NCBI RefSeq assembly: GCF_000701445.1
Contig: NZ_JNIX01000007.1
Span: 355,501-419,500 of the forward strand
Direction of reading: 5' to 3'
Origin: Brevundimonas bacteroides DSM 4726
GTDB lineage: Bacteria > Pseudomonadota > Alphaproteobacteria > Caulobacterales > Caulobacteraceae
DNA length: 64,000 nt
Each line of letters begins with the position of its first letter. Within the stretch, counting starts at the first letter, position 1. The notes below the pieces were generated by a model, which saw only the letters and a program-made list of their open reading frames with translations, did not search any database and was not told the origin of the DNA. The position numbers were made by a program, and so were the translations under genes. Positions 34,418 to 43,403 of this stretch are shown here, one piece after another.

Positions 34418-34493
34418 GCTTACCGGATTAACCTTGCCATTTAAGCGTATTCGTTCGCCGGGTCTTGAAAGGTCGTCGGCTAGGGATGGGCTT

Positions 34494-35114
34494 ATGACGC
34501 CCAGCAGAATGCTCCGTCCAGTGCTGATCGGCCTTCTTGGCCTCTCGACAGGCTCGTGCGGCTTCGTCGAGAGCGATCCCAACCGGTTCGAGAACCTGGC
34601 CCGTTCGATCGCGGAGATTCCGCTCGACGGCGAGGCTCCCGCCACCGCGGCCGAGGCGGGCCTGCGTCCCGCCTTCGTCACGGCCCAGCAGGTGGCCCAG
34701 CCCGGCGCGCTTCGCGTCGAGGTGATGGACCCTCACGCGCTGTGGGACGCGCGCGACAACGGTTTGCGTGGGGCCGTGGAAAGCGTTGCTCCGGCTATTG
34801 TTGAGGACGCCGCGCCCGCCGTGACGCGTGCGGTGGTCCAGGAGGCTACCCGCGCCACTGAGGAACTCCGACCGCAAACCGTGCTGGAAACGCTCCAACT
34901 GGGGGCCTTTTCAAGCCCGGACGCCGCCCGCGCGGCCTGGACCCGCATCGCCGAGGCGGGCGACGCCATCTCGACCCTGACCCCCGCGTTCGAGGCGGTC
35001 ACCGTCGACGGTCACACCCTGACCCGGCTGAAGGTCGCCGCCCCGGCCGACGCGGCTCGCGCCGTCTGCCGCGCCGCTGATGCCGCCAACCTGGGCTGCC
35101 TGCGTCGGGGGTGA
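34494..35114 (+). CDS. SPOR-domain lipoprotein
   Basis: I use ATG 34494, which gives a compact lipoprotein signal (LIGLLGLSTGSC, cysteine at residue 22) and 206 residues in total. The last 75 residues form a SPOR-like domain: TVLETLQLGAFSSPDAARAAWTRI, then GHTLTRLKVAAPADAARAVC. SPOR domains bind denuded peptidoglycan at division sites. The product is probably an outer-membrane or periplasmic envelope protein acting in division or cell-wall remodelling, which fits its position next to mipZ. The middle part is Ala/Val-rich and not recognised. Confidence 0.82.
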   Translation: MTPSRMLRPVLIGLLGLSTGSCGFVESDPNRFENLARSIAEIPLDGEAPATAAEAGLRPAFVTAQQVAQPGALRVEVMDPHALWDARDNGLRGAVESVAPAIVEDAAPAVTRAVVQEATRATEELRPQTVLETLQLGAFSSPDAARAAWTRIAEAGDAISTLTPAFEAVTVDGHTLTRLKVAAPADAARAVCRAADAANLGCLRRG

Positions 35115-35118
35115 TCCG

Positions 35119-35156
35119 CGCTAAAGCAGCGAGGCTCCGCGAGCCAAGCGTTAGCG
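35119..35156 (+). terminator. Hairpin after the SPOR lipoprotein gene
   Basis: CGCTAA (35119-35124) pairs with TTAGCG (35151-35156), with an inner GGCT/AGCC stem. It lies just after the SPOR gene stop and before the mipZ promoter region. It has no T-run, so its role as terminator is tentative. Confidence 0.4.
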
Positions 35157-35173
35157 CCACCCACAGTCTTCGC

Positions 35174-35241
35174 TTAACCTTTCGTTGACGTCCGGCCCGC
35201 GCCCCGCGAGTCTGTCGGGATCAGGCGGCGCGTGCTGAGTC
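35174..35241 (+). promoter_or_regulatory. mipZ control region: CtrA-like site and two GANTC sites
   Basis: TTAACCTTTCGTTGAC (35174-35189) matches the CtrA consensus TTAA-N7-TTAA in seven of eight positions. GAGTC occurs at 35208-35212 and 35237-35241, both within 60 bases of the mipZ start. GANTC is the target of the cell-cycle methylase CcrM, and mipZ of Caulobacter is known to respond to CcrM methylation. Confidence 0.6.
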
Positions 35242-35264
35242 GGCCGCCCTCAACGGAACGGAAC

Positions 35265-36104
35265 ATGGCGCAGCCTCGGGTCATCGTCGTCGGCAATGAA
35301 AAGGGCGGAGCGGGCAAATCCACGCTCGCCATCCACATCGTCTGCGGCCTGCTGCACGCGGGCCATCGCGTGGCGATCCTGGATCTCGACCTGCGCCAGC
35401 GGTCGATGAGCCACTTCTTCGCCCACCGCGCCGCCTGGACGGCGGCGAACGGCGTCGTCCTGCCCATGCCGTCCGAGCCCGACCTTGGCGACGGCAAGGT
35501 CCTGGCCCGCGCCGAGGAAGCCGAGCAGATCGCCCGCTTCGATGCGGCGTATGCAGAGGCCACCGCATCGGGCGCCGAGGTCATCCTGATCGACACGCCG
35601 GGCGGCGACACGCCGCTGTCGCGCGCCGCCCACGCCCGCGCCGACCAGATCGTCACGCCGATGAACGACAGCTTCGTCGACTTCGACATGCTGGGCTCGG
35701 TCGATCCGGTGACGCTGGAGCTGCTCAAGCCCTCGACCTATTCCGAGAGCGTCTGGGAGGCGCGCAAGCACCGCGCCATCAAGGAAGGCCGCCACGCCGC
35801 CATCGACTGGGTCGTCGTCACCAACCGCCTCGCCGTCGCCGAGGCCCGGAACCGCAAGCGGCTGGAAGAGCGGATGCTGAAGCTGGCCAAGCGCGTAGGC
35901 TTCCGCGTCGGCCCCGGCCTGCGCGACCGGGTCATCTATCGCGAGCTCTTCCCCTTCGGCCTGACGGTGGCGGATCTGTCCAACGAGGTTCGGCCGGTCG
36001 CCGTGTCCCTGGCCCATGTCGCCGCGCGTCAGGAGATGCGTAATTTGATGCAAGCCCTCGGGCTGGAGGACGTCAGCCTGCCCGCGCTCGACGCCGCCGC
36101 CTGA
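35265..36104 (+). CDS. mipZ: Division-site positioning ATPase MipZ
   Basis: I use ATG 35265, giving 279 residues starting MAQPRVIVVGNEKGGAGKST. This holds the deviant Walker A motif of the ParA/MinD family. AILDLDLRQRSMSHFF and VILIDTPGGDTPLSR follow. The combination with the long basic helix region (WVVVTNRLAVAEARNRKR) is that of Caulobacter MipZ. MipZ forms bipolar gradients with ParB and inhibits FtsZ, placing the division plane at mid-cell. The nearby J-domain gene and upstream panC and SPOR genes support the assignment. Confidence 0.93.
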   Translation: MAQPRVIVVGNEKGGAGKSTLAIHIVCGLLHAGHRVAILDLDLRQRSMSHFFAHRAAWTAANGVVLPMPSEPDLGDGKVLARAEEAEQIARFDAAYAEATASGAEVILIDTPGGDTPLSRAAHARADQIVTPMNDSFVDFDMLGSVDPVTLELLKPSTYSESVWEARKHRAIKEGRHAAIDWVVVTNRLAVAEARNRKRLEERMLKLAKRVGFRVGPGLRDRVIYRELFPFGLTVADLSNEVRPVAVSLAHVAARQEMRNLMQALGLEDVSLPALDAAA

Positions 36105-36116
36105 TCGGATGAACGC

Positions 36117-36536
36117 ATGGGCCTGATCTGGCTCGTGCTGGCGGGCATCGTCGTCTGGGCCCTGGTTCGCCTCGGCCGCCAGACCGAGGGCCCGCGCCGG
36201 GGCCAGTGGCGCGTCGCCGCCACCCTGATCGCCGCTGCCTTGCTGGGGGGCGGGGCGCTGGCCCTGTCGCGTGGCGCCTGGATCACCGGCGTCGGCCTGT
36301 GCGGCGCCGCCCTGTGGCTGACGCTCGCGTCGCGCATCCGCTCTGTCCCGCCGCGCGCCGAGGGCCTGTCCGACGCCGAGGCCCGCTCCATCCTCGGCGT
36401 TTCCGCCGACGCGACGGCCCAGGACATCACCGCCGCCTGGCGCCGCCTCATGGCGCGCGCCCATCCGGACCAAGGCGGAACCGAGGGTCTGGCGGCGAAG
36501 CTGAACGCGGCGAAGGACCGGTTGCTCAAAAAGTGA
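36117..36536 (+). CDS. Membrane-anchored J-domain protein
   Basis: The 139-residue protein has an N-terminal helix (GLIWLVLAGIVVWALVRLG), one or two further hydrophobic segments (ATLIAAALLGGGALALS, GVGLCGAALWLTLA), and a C-terminal J-domain with the HPD motif in MARAHPDQGGTEGLAAKLNAAKD. This is the DjlA/TIM14-like arrangement of a small inner-membrane co-chaperone that would stimulate DnaK at the membrane. It starts 13 bases after mipZ and is probably in the same operon. Confidence 0.88.
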   Translation: MGLIWLVLAGIVVWALVRLGRQTEGPRRGQWRVAATLIAAALLGGGALALSRGAWITGVGLCGAALWLTLASRIRSVPPRAEGLSDAEARSILGVSADATAQDITAAWRRLMARAHPDQGGTEGLAAKLNAAKDRLLKK

Positions 36537-36537
36537 C

Positions 36538-36707
36538 CCTCTCCCAGAGGGAGAGGGCTTGAGGCTCGGAGAGCGCAGCGATCCGCCAGCCGAAAGGGTG
36601 AGGGGATCAGACCTCACCGGTTCGCACGATAACCCCTCACCCTTTCGCGCAAGGCCGATCGCCTGACGGCTCTCGGGCGCTCAAGCCCTCTCCCTCTGGG
36701 AGAGGGT
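36538..36707 (-). repeat. Long palindromic intergenic repeat, copy 3
   Basis: About 170 bases, inverted relative to the copies at 12351 and 25153. The left half has CCCTCTCCCAGAGGGAGAGG, GCTTGAGGCTCGGAGAGCG and CCGAAAGGGTGAGGGG. The right half has CCCCTCACCCTTTCGCGCAAG, GCTCTCGGGCGCTCAAGCCC and a final CTCTCCCTCTGGGAGAGGG hairpin. It fills most of the gap between the J-domain gene and mccB. Confidence 0.92.
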
Positions 36708-36741
36708 TCCGGAACGCGCAATTCCCCCCTAAACCCACGCC

Positions 36742-38334
36742 ATGCCGAAGCTGACCTCCGCCGTCGATCCCAGTAGCCCCGCGTTCAAGGCGCTCCACGC
36801 CCACAACGCCGCCCTCGTCGCCGAACTGCGCGAGAAGGTGGCCAAGGCGGCGCGAGGCGGGTCGGACGCTTCCCGCGACCGCCACGTCGCCCGAGGCAAG
36901 CTGCTCCCCCGCGACCGGGTCGAGCGCCTGCTGGACCCCGGCTCGCCGTTTCTCGAGATCGGCCAGCTCGCCGCCAACGGCATGTACGGCGACGAGGCCC
37001 CCGGCGCGGGCATGATCTGCGGCATCGGCCGCGTCTCGGGCCGCGAGGTCATGATCGTCGCCAACGACCCGACGGTGAAGGGCGGCGCCTACTTCCCCAT
37101 GACCGTGAAGAAGCACCTCCGCGCCCAGGAGATCGCCGAGCAGAACAACCTGCCCTGCGTCTATCTGGTCGATTCCGGCGGGGCGAACCTGCCGCACCAG
37201 GCCGAGGTCTTTCCCGACCGCGACCACTTCGGCCGCATCTTCTTCAATCAGGCGCGGATGAGCGCGCGGAACATCCCCCAGATCGCCTGCGTCATGGGGT
37301 CGTGCACCGCCGGCGGCGCCTATGTCCCGGCCATGTCGGACGAGACGGTGATCGTCCGGAACCAGGGCACCATCTTCCTGGCGGGCCCGCCGCTGGTGAA
37401 GGCCGCGACCGGCGAGGTCATCTCGGCCGAGGACCTGGGCGGGGCCGAGACCCATGGCCGCAAGTCCGGCGTCGTCGACTACGTCGCCGAGAACGACGAG
37501 CACGCGCTGGAGATCGTCCGCGACATCGTCGGCCACCTGAACAGCGTCAAATCGGTCGAGCTGGACGTGCGCGAGCCGCGCGAACCGATGCTGCCCGCCG
37601 AGGAGCTGTACGGCATTATCCCCGACGATGTCCGCGCGCCCTACGATGTACGCGAGGTCATCGCCCGCATCGTCGACGGGTCCGACTTCGAGGAGTTCAA
37701 GCCGCTGTATGGCTCAAGCCTGGTGTGCGGCTTCGCCCGCATCTGGGGCTATCCGGTCGCCATCCTGGCCAACAACGGCGTGCTGTTCTCCGAGAGCGCG
37801 CTGAAGGGGGCCCACTTCATCGAACTGGCCTGCAGGCGGAAGATCCCGCTGGTCTTCCTGCAGAACATCTCGGGCTTCATGGTCGGCGGCAAGTACGAGG
37901 CCGGCGGCATCGCCAAGGACGGCGCCAAGCTGGTCACCGCCGTCGCCTCGGCCAATGTGCCCAAGTTCACCGTCCTAATCGGCGGCAGCTTCGGGGCCGG
38001 CAACTACGGCATGTGCGGCCGGGCCTATTCGCCGCGCTTCCTGTTCACCTGGCCGAACAGCCGCATCAGCGTCATGGGCGGGGAGCAGGCGGCGGCGGTG
38101 CTGGCCACCGTGCACCGCGACGCCGACAAATGGACGCCGGAGGAGGCCGAAGCCTTCAAGGCCCCCGTCCGCCAGAAGTATGAGGACGAGGGCAACCCCT
38201 ACTATGCCACCGCCCGCCTGTGGGACGACGGCGTCATCGACCCGGCCCAGACCCGGGATGTGCTGGGCCTGGCGATCAGCGCCTCGCTCAATGCGCCCAT
38301 AGCCGACACGACCTTTGGCGTGTTCAGGATGTGA
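36742..38334 (+). CDS. liuB: Methylcrotonoyl-CoA carboxylase, carboxyltransferase (beta) subunit
   Basis: A 530-residue carboxyltransferase. It has the N-terminal [20 protein letters not shown], the paired crotonase-like halves with [43 protein letters not shown], and [25 protein letters not shown]. The GGANLP and NISGFMVG motifs separate methylcrotonoyl-CoA enzymes from propionyl-CoA enzymes. It carboxylates 3-methylcrotonyl-CoA in leucine breakdown together with a biotin-bearing alpha subunit, which is not in this window. It is followed after 14 bases by the next pathway gene. Confidence 0.93.
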   Translation: MPKLTSAVDPSSPAFKALHAHNAALVAELREKVAKAARGGSDASRDRHVARGKLLPRDRVERLLDPGSPFLEIGQLAANGMYGDEAPGAGMICGIGRVSGREVMIVANDPTVKGGAYFPMTVKKHLRAQEIAEQNNLPCVYLVDSGGANLPHQAEVFPDRDHFGRIFFNQARMSARNIPQIACVMGSCTAGGAYVPAMSDETVIVRNQGTIFLAGPPLVKAATGEVISAEDLGGAETHGRKSGVVDYVAENDEHALEIVRDIVGHLNSVKSVELDVREPREPMLPAEELYGIIPDDVRAPYDVREVIARIVDGSDFEEFKPLYGSSLVCGFARIWGYPVAILANNGVLFSESALKGAHFIELACRRKIPLVFLQNISGFMVGGKYEAGGIAKDGAKLVTAVASANVPKFTVLIGGSFGAGNYGMCGRAYSPRFLFTWPNSRISVMGGEQAAAVLATVHRDADKWTPEEAEAFKAPVRQKYEDEGNPYYATARLWDDGVIDPAQTRDVLGLAISASLNAPIADTTFGVFRM

Positions 38335-38348
38335 TTGGAGACTTCCCT

Positions 38349-39245
38349 ATGACCGACCCCAAGACATCCGACCTGAACGCCCTCGACATCACCGATGCCG
38401 AGGCGGCCGAGATCAACGCCATCGCCCAGCCCCTGGTCCCCGATCCGGCGCCGGACGCCAACGACGACCTGGTGCAGATCGATTCCACGGCCGACGGCGT
38501 GGTCTTCATCACCATCAACCGGCCCCAGAAGAAGAACGCCTTCGACGCCGCCACCATCGCCGCCCTGCATGAGGCGTTCGAGACCCTGCACGGGGCCGAC
38601 CATGTGCGGGTCGTCTTCCTGCGCGGGGCGGGCGGGACGTTCAGCGCGGGCGCCGACCTGGGCTGGATGCGCGACGCCGTCGACTGGTCCGAGAGCGACA
38701 ACCGCGACGACGCCATGGGCCTGGCGAAGATGCTGAAGGCGCTGCACGACATTCCGGCGCTTACGGTGGCGCTGGTCGAGGGCGCGGCGATGGGCGGCGG
38801 GGCCGGCATCGTCTGCGCCTGCGACATGGCCGTGGCGGTCGAGGGGACGCGCTTCGCCTTCTCCGAGGTCAAGCTGGGCCTCATCCCCGCGACCATCGCC
38901 CCCTACGTCGTCGAGGCCGTCGGCGCGCGCCGGGCGCGTCAGCTGTTCCTGACCGCCAACATCTTCGACGCCGACTATGCGGCCCACGCCGGGATCATCG
39001 ACATGGTCCTGCCCGACGGGTCGATGGACGAGTTCGTCTCCATGCTGACCGACAGCCTGACCCGCAATGCGCCGGGCGCCATGGGCGACGCCAAGCGCCT
39101 GGTCCACGACGTCGCGGGCCAGAAGATCGATCGCAGCCTGATGGAGGACACCGCCCGCCGGATCGCCCGCGCCCGTGTCTCCGCCGAGGGCCAGGAGGGC
39201 GTCCGCGCCTTCCTCGACAAGCGCGATCCCAGCTGGGCGGGCTAG
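38349..39245 (+). CDS. liuC: Methylglutaconyl-CoA hydratase (enoyl-CoA hydratase family)
   Basis: I use ATG 38349, just after the liuB stop, giving 298 residues. The crotonase core is clear: [35 protein letters not shown] (oxyanion hole), [19 protein letters not shown], and [19 protein letters not shown] with the catalytic Glu. An acidic N-terminal extension of about 45 residues is unusual. Placement between mccB and pccB supports hydration of 3-methylglutaconyl-CoA, the next step of leucine catabolism. A general enoyl-CoA hydratase remains possible. Confidence 0.87.
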   Translation: MTDPKTSDLNALDITDAEAAEINAIAQPLVPDPAPDANDDLVQIDSTADGVVFITINRPQKKNAFDAATIAALHEAFETLHGADHVRVVFLRGAGGTFSAGADLGWMRDAVDWSESDNRDDAMGLAKMLKALHDIPALTVALVEGAAMGGGAGIVCACDMAVAVEGTRFAFSEVKLGLIPATIAPYVVEAVGARRARQLFLTANIFDADYAAHAGIIDMVLPDGSMDEFVSMLTDSLTRNAPGAMGDAKRLVHDVAGQKIDRSLMEDTARRIARARVSAEGQEGVRAFLDKRDPSWAG

Positions 39246-39256
39246 AGGAGAGACCC

Positions 39257-40789
<1,533 letters not shown>

Positions 40790-41662
40790 ATGGCTGGATT
40801 GGACGAGACCTACTCGCTTGCCGACCTCAGGCGCATGATCGGCGAAGCTCTGGAGCCGACCATTCAAATGCGTCGGTCCGGGAAGCTTTCGGATGACGAT
40901 GATGCCGAAGTGCCTTCTGGTCCCGTCACCGAGGCGGAGATCGATGAGTTCATTGAGGTCAACCCGCTTTTCGAGCCGTGGGTTGTGGAAGAGCTCCTTG
41001 ACCCGGGCTTGATCGGATTCAGGCACAAGCGAGCCACCCTCTCGGAAGAAGGGCTCGATGAGTTCGAGGGTGCTCTGAGCTGGGCTGAAGTTCAGGATTG
41101 GTATGCAGGCGATGACTCAATCGGGGGCATCCATGTGATGCTAAACCGAGGCCTATTCGAGTTTTCCGAACCGGACCGGCATTCGATCATCCGACCACCG
41201 GCGGGCTATTCGGGCCACTTTTCCGCCTCTCCATCGATGATCGCCTTGGGTAGGCAACTCATCGACAACGGTCATTCCCTTTACAATCTGGAGCCCCGAC
41301 AGTTCGAAGAGCTAATTGCTGATCTTCTAGATCGCGACGGGTGGAAGGTGATCTTGACGCCTCAATCCCGCGACGGAGGGGTCGATGTGATTGCTGAACG
41401 GCGCGATCCGCTTCTGGGTCTCGTGCGAACGATTTGGGAGGCAAAGCGCTATCACCCAAACGATCACAAGGTTGGTGTCTCTAAGATCCGGGAACTAGCG
41501 GCGAGCGTCGAAGACAATCGCGGGACTAAGGGGATTTTGGCGACCACGGGGCTCCTGACGAAAGGGGCGCTCGAGTATGTAGAACAGCGGAAGCATCGGC
41601 TCAGCGCAGCCGAATTCGCTCAGATGGAAGACTGGCTGTTCGGACGGATCAGTTTGGGCTGA
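40790..41662 (+). CDS. Mrr-like restriction endonuclease-fold protein
   Basis: The 290-residue protein has a C-terminal Mrr catalytic domain (about residues 165-280): LEPRQFEELIADLLDRDGW, then the nuclease residues in SRDGGVDVIAERRD and TIWEAKRY. The N-terminal 150 residues are unrecognised and may sense DNA or another ligand. Base composition is visibly less GC-rich and codon use less biased than in pccB or clpA, pointing to transfer. ATG 40790 touches the pccB stop, so it may ride on that operon. A defence role by cutting modified DNA is inferred from the family. No methylase gene is near. Confidence 0.8.
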   Translation: MAGLDETYSLADLRRMIGEALEPTIQMRRSGKLSDDDDAEVPSGPVTEAEIDEFIEVNPLFEPWVVEELLDPGLIGFRHKRATLSEEGLDEFEGALSWAEVQDWYAGDDSIGGIHVMLNRGLFEFSEPDRHSIIRPPAGYSGHFSASPSMIALGRQLIDNGHSLYNLEPRQFEELIADLLDRDGWKVILTPQSRDGGVDVIAERRDPLLGLVRTIWEAKRYHPNDHKVGVSKIRELAASVEDNRGTKGILATTGLLTKGALEYVEQRKHRLSAAEFAQMEDWLFGRISLG

Positions 41663-41666
41663 TGAA

Positions 41667-41798
41667 CTGACCAACCTCCTCTTCCTTTGCTCCCGCAACC
41701 GCCTCCGCTCGCCGACGGCTGAGCAGGTGTTCGCCGACTGGCCGGGGGTGGAGACGGCGTCGGCGGGGCTTTCCCTCTCCCAGAGGGAGAGGGCTTGA
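41667..41798 (+). pseudogene. Truncated low-molecular-weight tyrosine phosphatase-like gene
   Basis: From about 41667 the frame reads TNLLFLCSRNRLRSPTAEQ and then VFADWPGVETASAGLS. This is the typical N-terminus of low-molecular-weight protein tyrosine phosphatase family proteins, with the C-x4-R-S phosphate loop (CSRNRLRS). After 35 residues the sequence runs into the palindromic repeat, and the frame ends at TGA 41796. No continuation is found beyond the repeat. The start codon position holds CTG, and no good ribosome site is seen. Confidence 0.75.
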
Positions 41799-41943
41799 GG
41801 TTCGGAGAGCGCAGCGATCCGCAAACCGAAAGGGTGAGGGGTTTCCCTCTTGCCGGTTGGCACCCTAACCCCTCACCCTTTCGCGCGAAGTCCGATCGCC
41901 TGACGGCTCTCGGGCGCTCAAGCCCTCTCCCTCTGGGAGAGGG
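41773..41943 (-). repeat. Long palindromic intergenic repeat, copy 4
   Basis: About 171 bases in the same orientation as the copy at 36538 and nearly identical to it in the outer parts. It starts CCCTCTCCCAGAGGGAGAGG and ends AAGCCCTCTCCCTCTGGGAG plus AGGG. It truncates the phosphatase remnant at its left border and lies 13 bases before the DUF559 gene at its right. Confidence 0.92.
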
Positions 41944-41956
41944 AAGGGAACGTTAA

Positions 41957-42313
41957 ATGGCCCGCGATCCGAAAACCCCCTTCGCCCGCGCACTCCGTCG
42001 CGCTCAAACACCCGCCGAGGCCAGGCTCTGGCAGGCCCTGCGCAACGGCCGTCTCGACGGGCTGAAGTTTCGTCGCCAGCACTCCATCGGACCCTATTTC
42101 GCGGACTTCGCCTGCGACGCCCTGATGCTGGTCATCGAACTGGACGGCGGCGTGCATGACGACGACGACCGCGACCTGAAGGACCAATACCGCCAGCGGG
42201 ACATCGAGACCCTCGGCTGGTCCGTGATGCGTTTCCCGAACGCGGAGGTGATGGCCCGGCTACCGGACGTGCTGGATGCGATCCGGGCCCAGGTCGAGCG
42301 GGCGAGGGGATAG
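41957..42313 (+). CDS. DUF559 endonuclease-fold protein
   Basis: A 118-residue protein of the DUF559 group, related in fold to very-short-patch repair endonucleases: RRAQTPAEARLWQALRNGRL, GLKFRRQHSIGPYFADFAC, and LMLVIELDGGVHDD. The acid residues in ADFAC and ELDGG match the PD-(D/E)XK core. Such small proteins are common beside repeats and mobile DNA and lack a settled function. It lies in the accessory patch between pccB and clpS, flanked on both sides by repeat hairpins. Confidence 0.88.
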   Translation: MARDPKTPFARALRRAQTPAEARLWQALRNGRLDGLKFRRQHSIGPYFADFACDALMLVIELDGGVHDDDDRDLKDQYRQRDIETLGWSVMRFPNAEVMARLPDVLDAIRAQVERARG

Positions 42314-42315
42314 AC

Positions 42316-42336
42316 CCCTCTCCCTTTGGGAGAGGG
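42316..42336. repeat. Single-hairpin form of the palindromic repeat
   Basis: CCCTCTCCC and GGGAGAGGG pair around TTT, just after the DUF559 stop. This equals one outer hairpin of the full-length repeats at 36538 and 41773, without the rest. Confidence 0.75.
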
Positions 42337-42867
42337 TGAGACGCATGCTGTTTTTCCCAATCATCCAATGACGCCCGGATTCCGTGAAGAAAAACAGCAC
42401 CCGTGGCGTTTGAGACGCCGCGAACGCGCCCGCATTGAAAACCCCCTTACAATCGACCCCGGTTCCGTCGCTTGGGAAGGGCGCAAGGCCTTGCGAGCTT
42501 GCTGCGGCGGAAGCGGTTGGAGCGGGAGCTCCCGAGGTCCCACGACCGGAGGCCGTGAAGAGCGGTCATCCGGCGTCCGGATCAAGGGGGTGGCGTGGGC
42601 AGACTACGCCGTTCAGAACGAGGGTCCCGGGCTCAAGCAGCGAGGGACCGCGTCCCGAGCGGTAGCCCACCAACAAGGCGGCGAGCAGAAGACTCGCCGC
42701 GTTCAGGGGATCGGCTTTCGCAAGCACGCCGACCTTCCCGCCGGAGGCGTCAGTAGCGGCAAGGCTCTAACAGGGCCGTTGGTCCCCGGTCAGTCGCGTC
42801 CGAACGACGCGGGGCCGTCCGCTTCCGATCAGACCAATCGCGCGGAGCAGTCGTCTTTCGCCGAAAC
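42337..42867. other. Unassigned intergenic stretch with possible structured RNA
   Basis: About 530 bases without a credible gene. Open frames exist on both strands but the translations are rich in Gly, Arg, Pro and Ser with no recognisable motif. Local palindromes are dense: CGCAAGGCCTTGCG near 42481, GGGAGCTCCC near 42528, and GGCGAG/CTCGCC near 42680. The region also holds the second copy of a conserved hairpin motif. It could be a non-coding RNA, a decayed gene, or both. No ribosome site or start fits a protein. Confidence 0.45.
42627..42676 (+). other. Conserved structured motif, copy 2
   Basis: CCCGGGCTCAAGCAGCGAG, then GGAC-CGC-GTCC, then CGAGCGGTAGCCC and ACCAACAA. The 19- and 13-base flanks are identical to those on the minus strand at 13883-13838. 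Three of the four stem pairs have changed on both sides. A GC-rich hairpin follows, as in the other copy. Confidence 0.65.
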
Positions 42868-42874
42868 ATTGTCA

Positions 42875-42915
42875 TCCCGGACTTGATCCGGGACGGTCAC
42901 CGGGCGAAGGCCCGG
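42875..42915. repeat. REP-like double hairpin
   Basis: TCCCGGA-CTTGA-TCCGGGA (42875-42893) is followed by CCGGGC-GAAG-GCCCGG (42900-42915). The first hairpin resembles the TCATCCCGGACTTGATCCGG repeat common in alphaproteobacterial intergenic DNA. I see one copy in this window. Confidence 0.65.
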
Positions 42916-43057
42916 CTGCTCCGCCCGCCCTTCCCACCTCGCCGCGACCCGGCGAGGGCGCCGTCGCATGAGCTTCGCACCACCAAGTGACTGGACGCCG
43001 CTTCAAATCCGGCCATCATTCCCTATCTGATCCATCGACTCCCCCGACGGACCGAGA

Positions 43058-43390
43058 ATGGCGACCAGAAGACCAGGCGAACAGGGCGGAGGCGGCATCG
43101 GCGCCGCCACCGTCACCGAAACGAAGCCCAAGCTTCAGAAGCCCTCGCTCTATCGGGTGCTGATCCTCAACGACGACTACACCCCCATGGAATTCGTCGT
43201 CTATGTGCTGGAGCGGTTCTTCCAGAAGAGCCGCGAGGACGCGACCCGCATCATGCTGCATGTGCACCAGCATGGCGTCGGGGTGTGCGGCGTCTACACC
43301 TATGAAGTGGCCGAAACCAAGGTCGCCCAGGTGGTCGAGACGGCGCGGCGCCACCAGCACCCCCTGCAATGCACGATGGAAAAGGACTGA
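43058..43390 (+). CDS. clpS: ClpS adaptor protein
   Basis: A 110-residue protein with the ClpS core: [26 protein letters not shown] (the N-degron pocket), then [27 protein letters not shown]. The N-terminal 25 residues are flexible and Gly-rich, as needed to reach the ClpA pore. ClpS delivers N-end-rule substrates to ClpAP. It precedes clpA by 13 bases, the standard arrangement. Confidence 0.97.
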   Translation: MATRRPGEQGGGGIGAATVTETKPKLQKPSLYRVLILNDDYTPMEFVVYVLERFFQKSREDATRIMLHVHQHGVGVCGVYTYEVAETKVAQVVETARRHQHPLQCTMEKD

Positions 43391-43403
43391 GAGGAACCTC
43401 CCA

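Noticed and set aside
42326..42886. 186-codon frame in the gap before clpS as a protein
   Set aside because: It starts inside a repeat hairpin, lacks motifs, and runs through the conserved hairpin motif, where changes keep base pairing and not amino acids.
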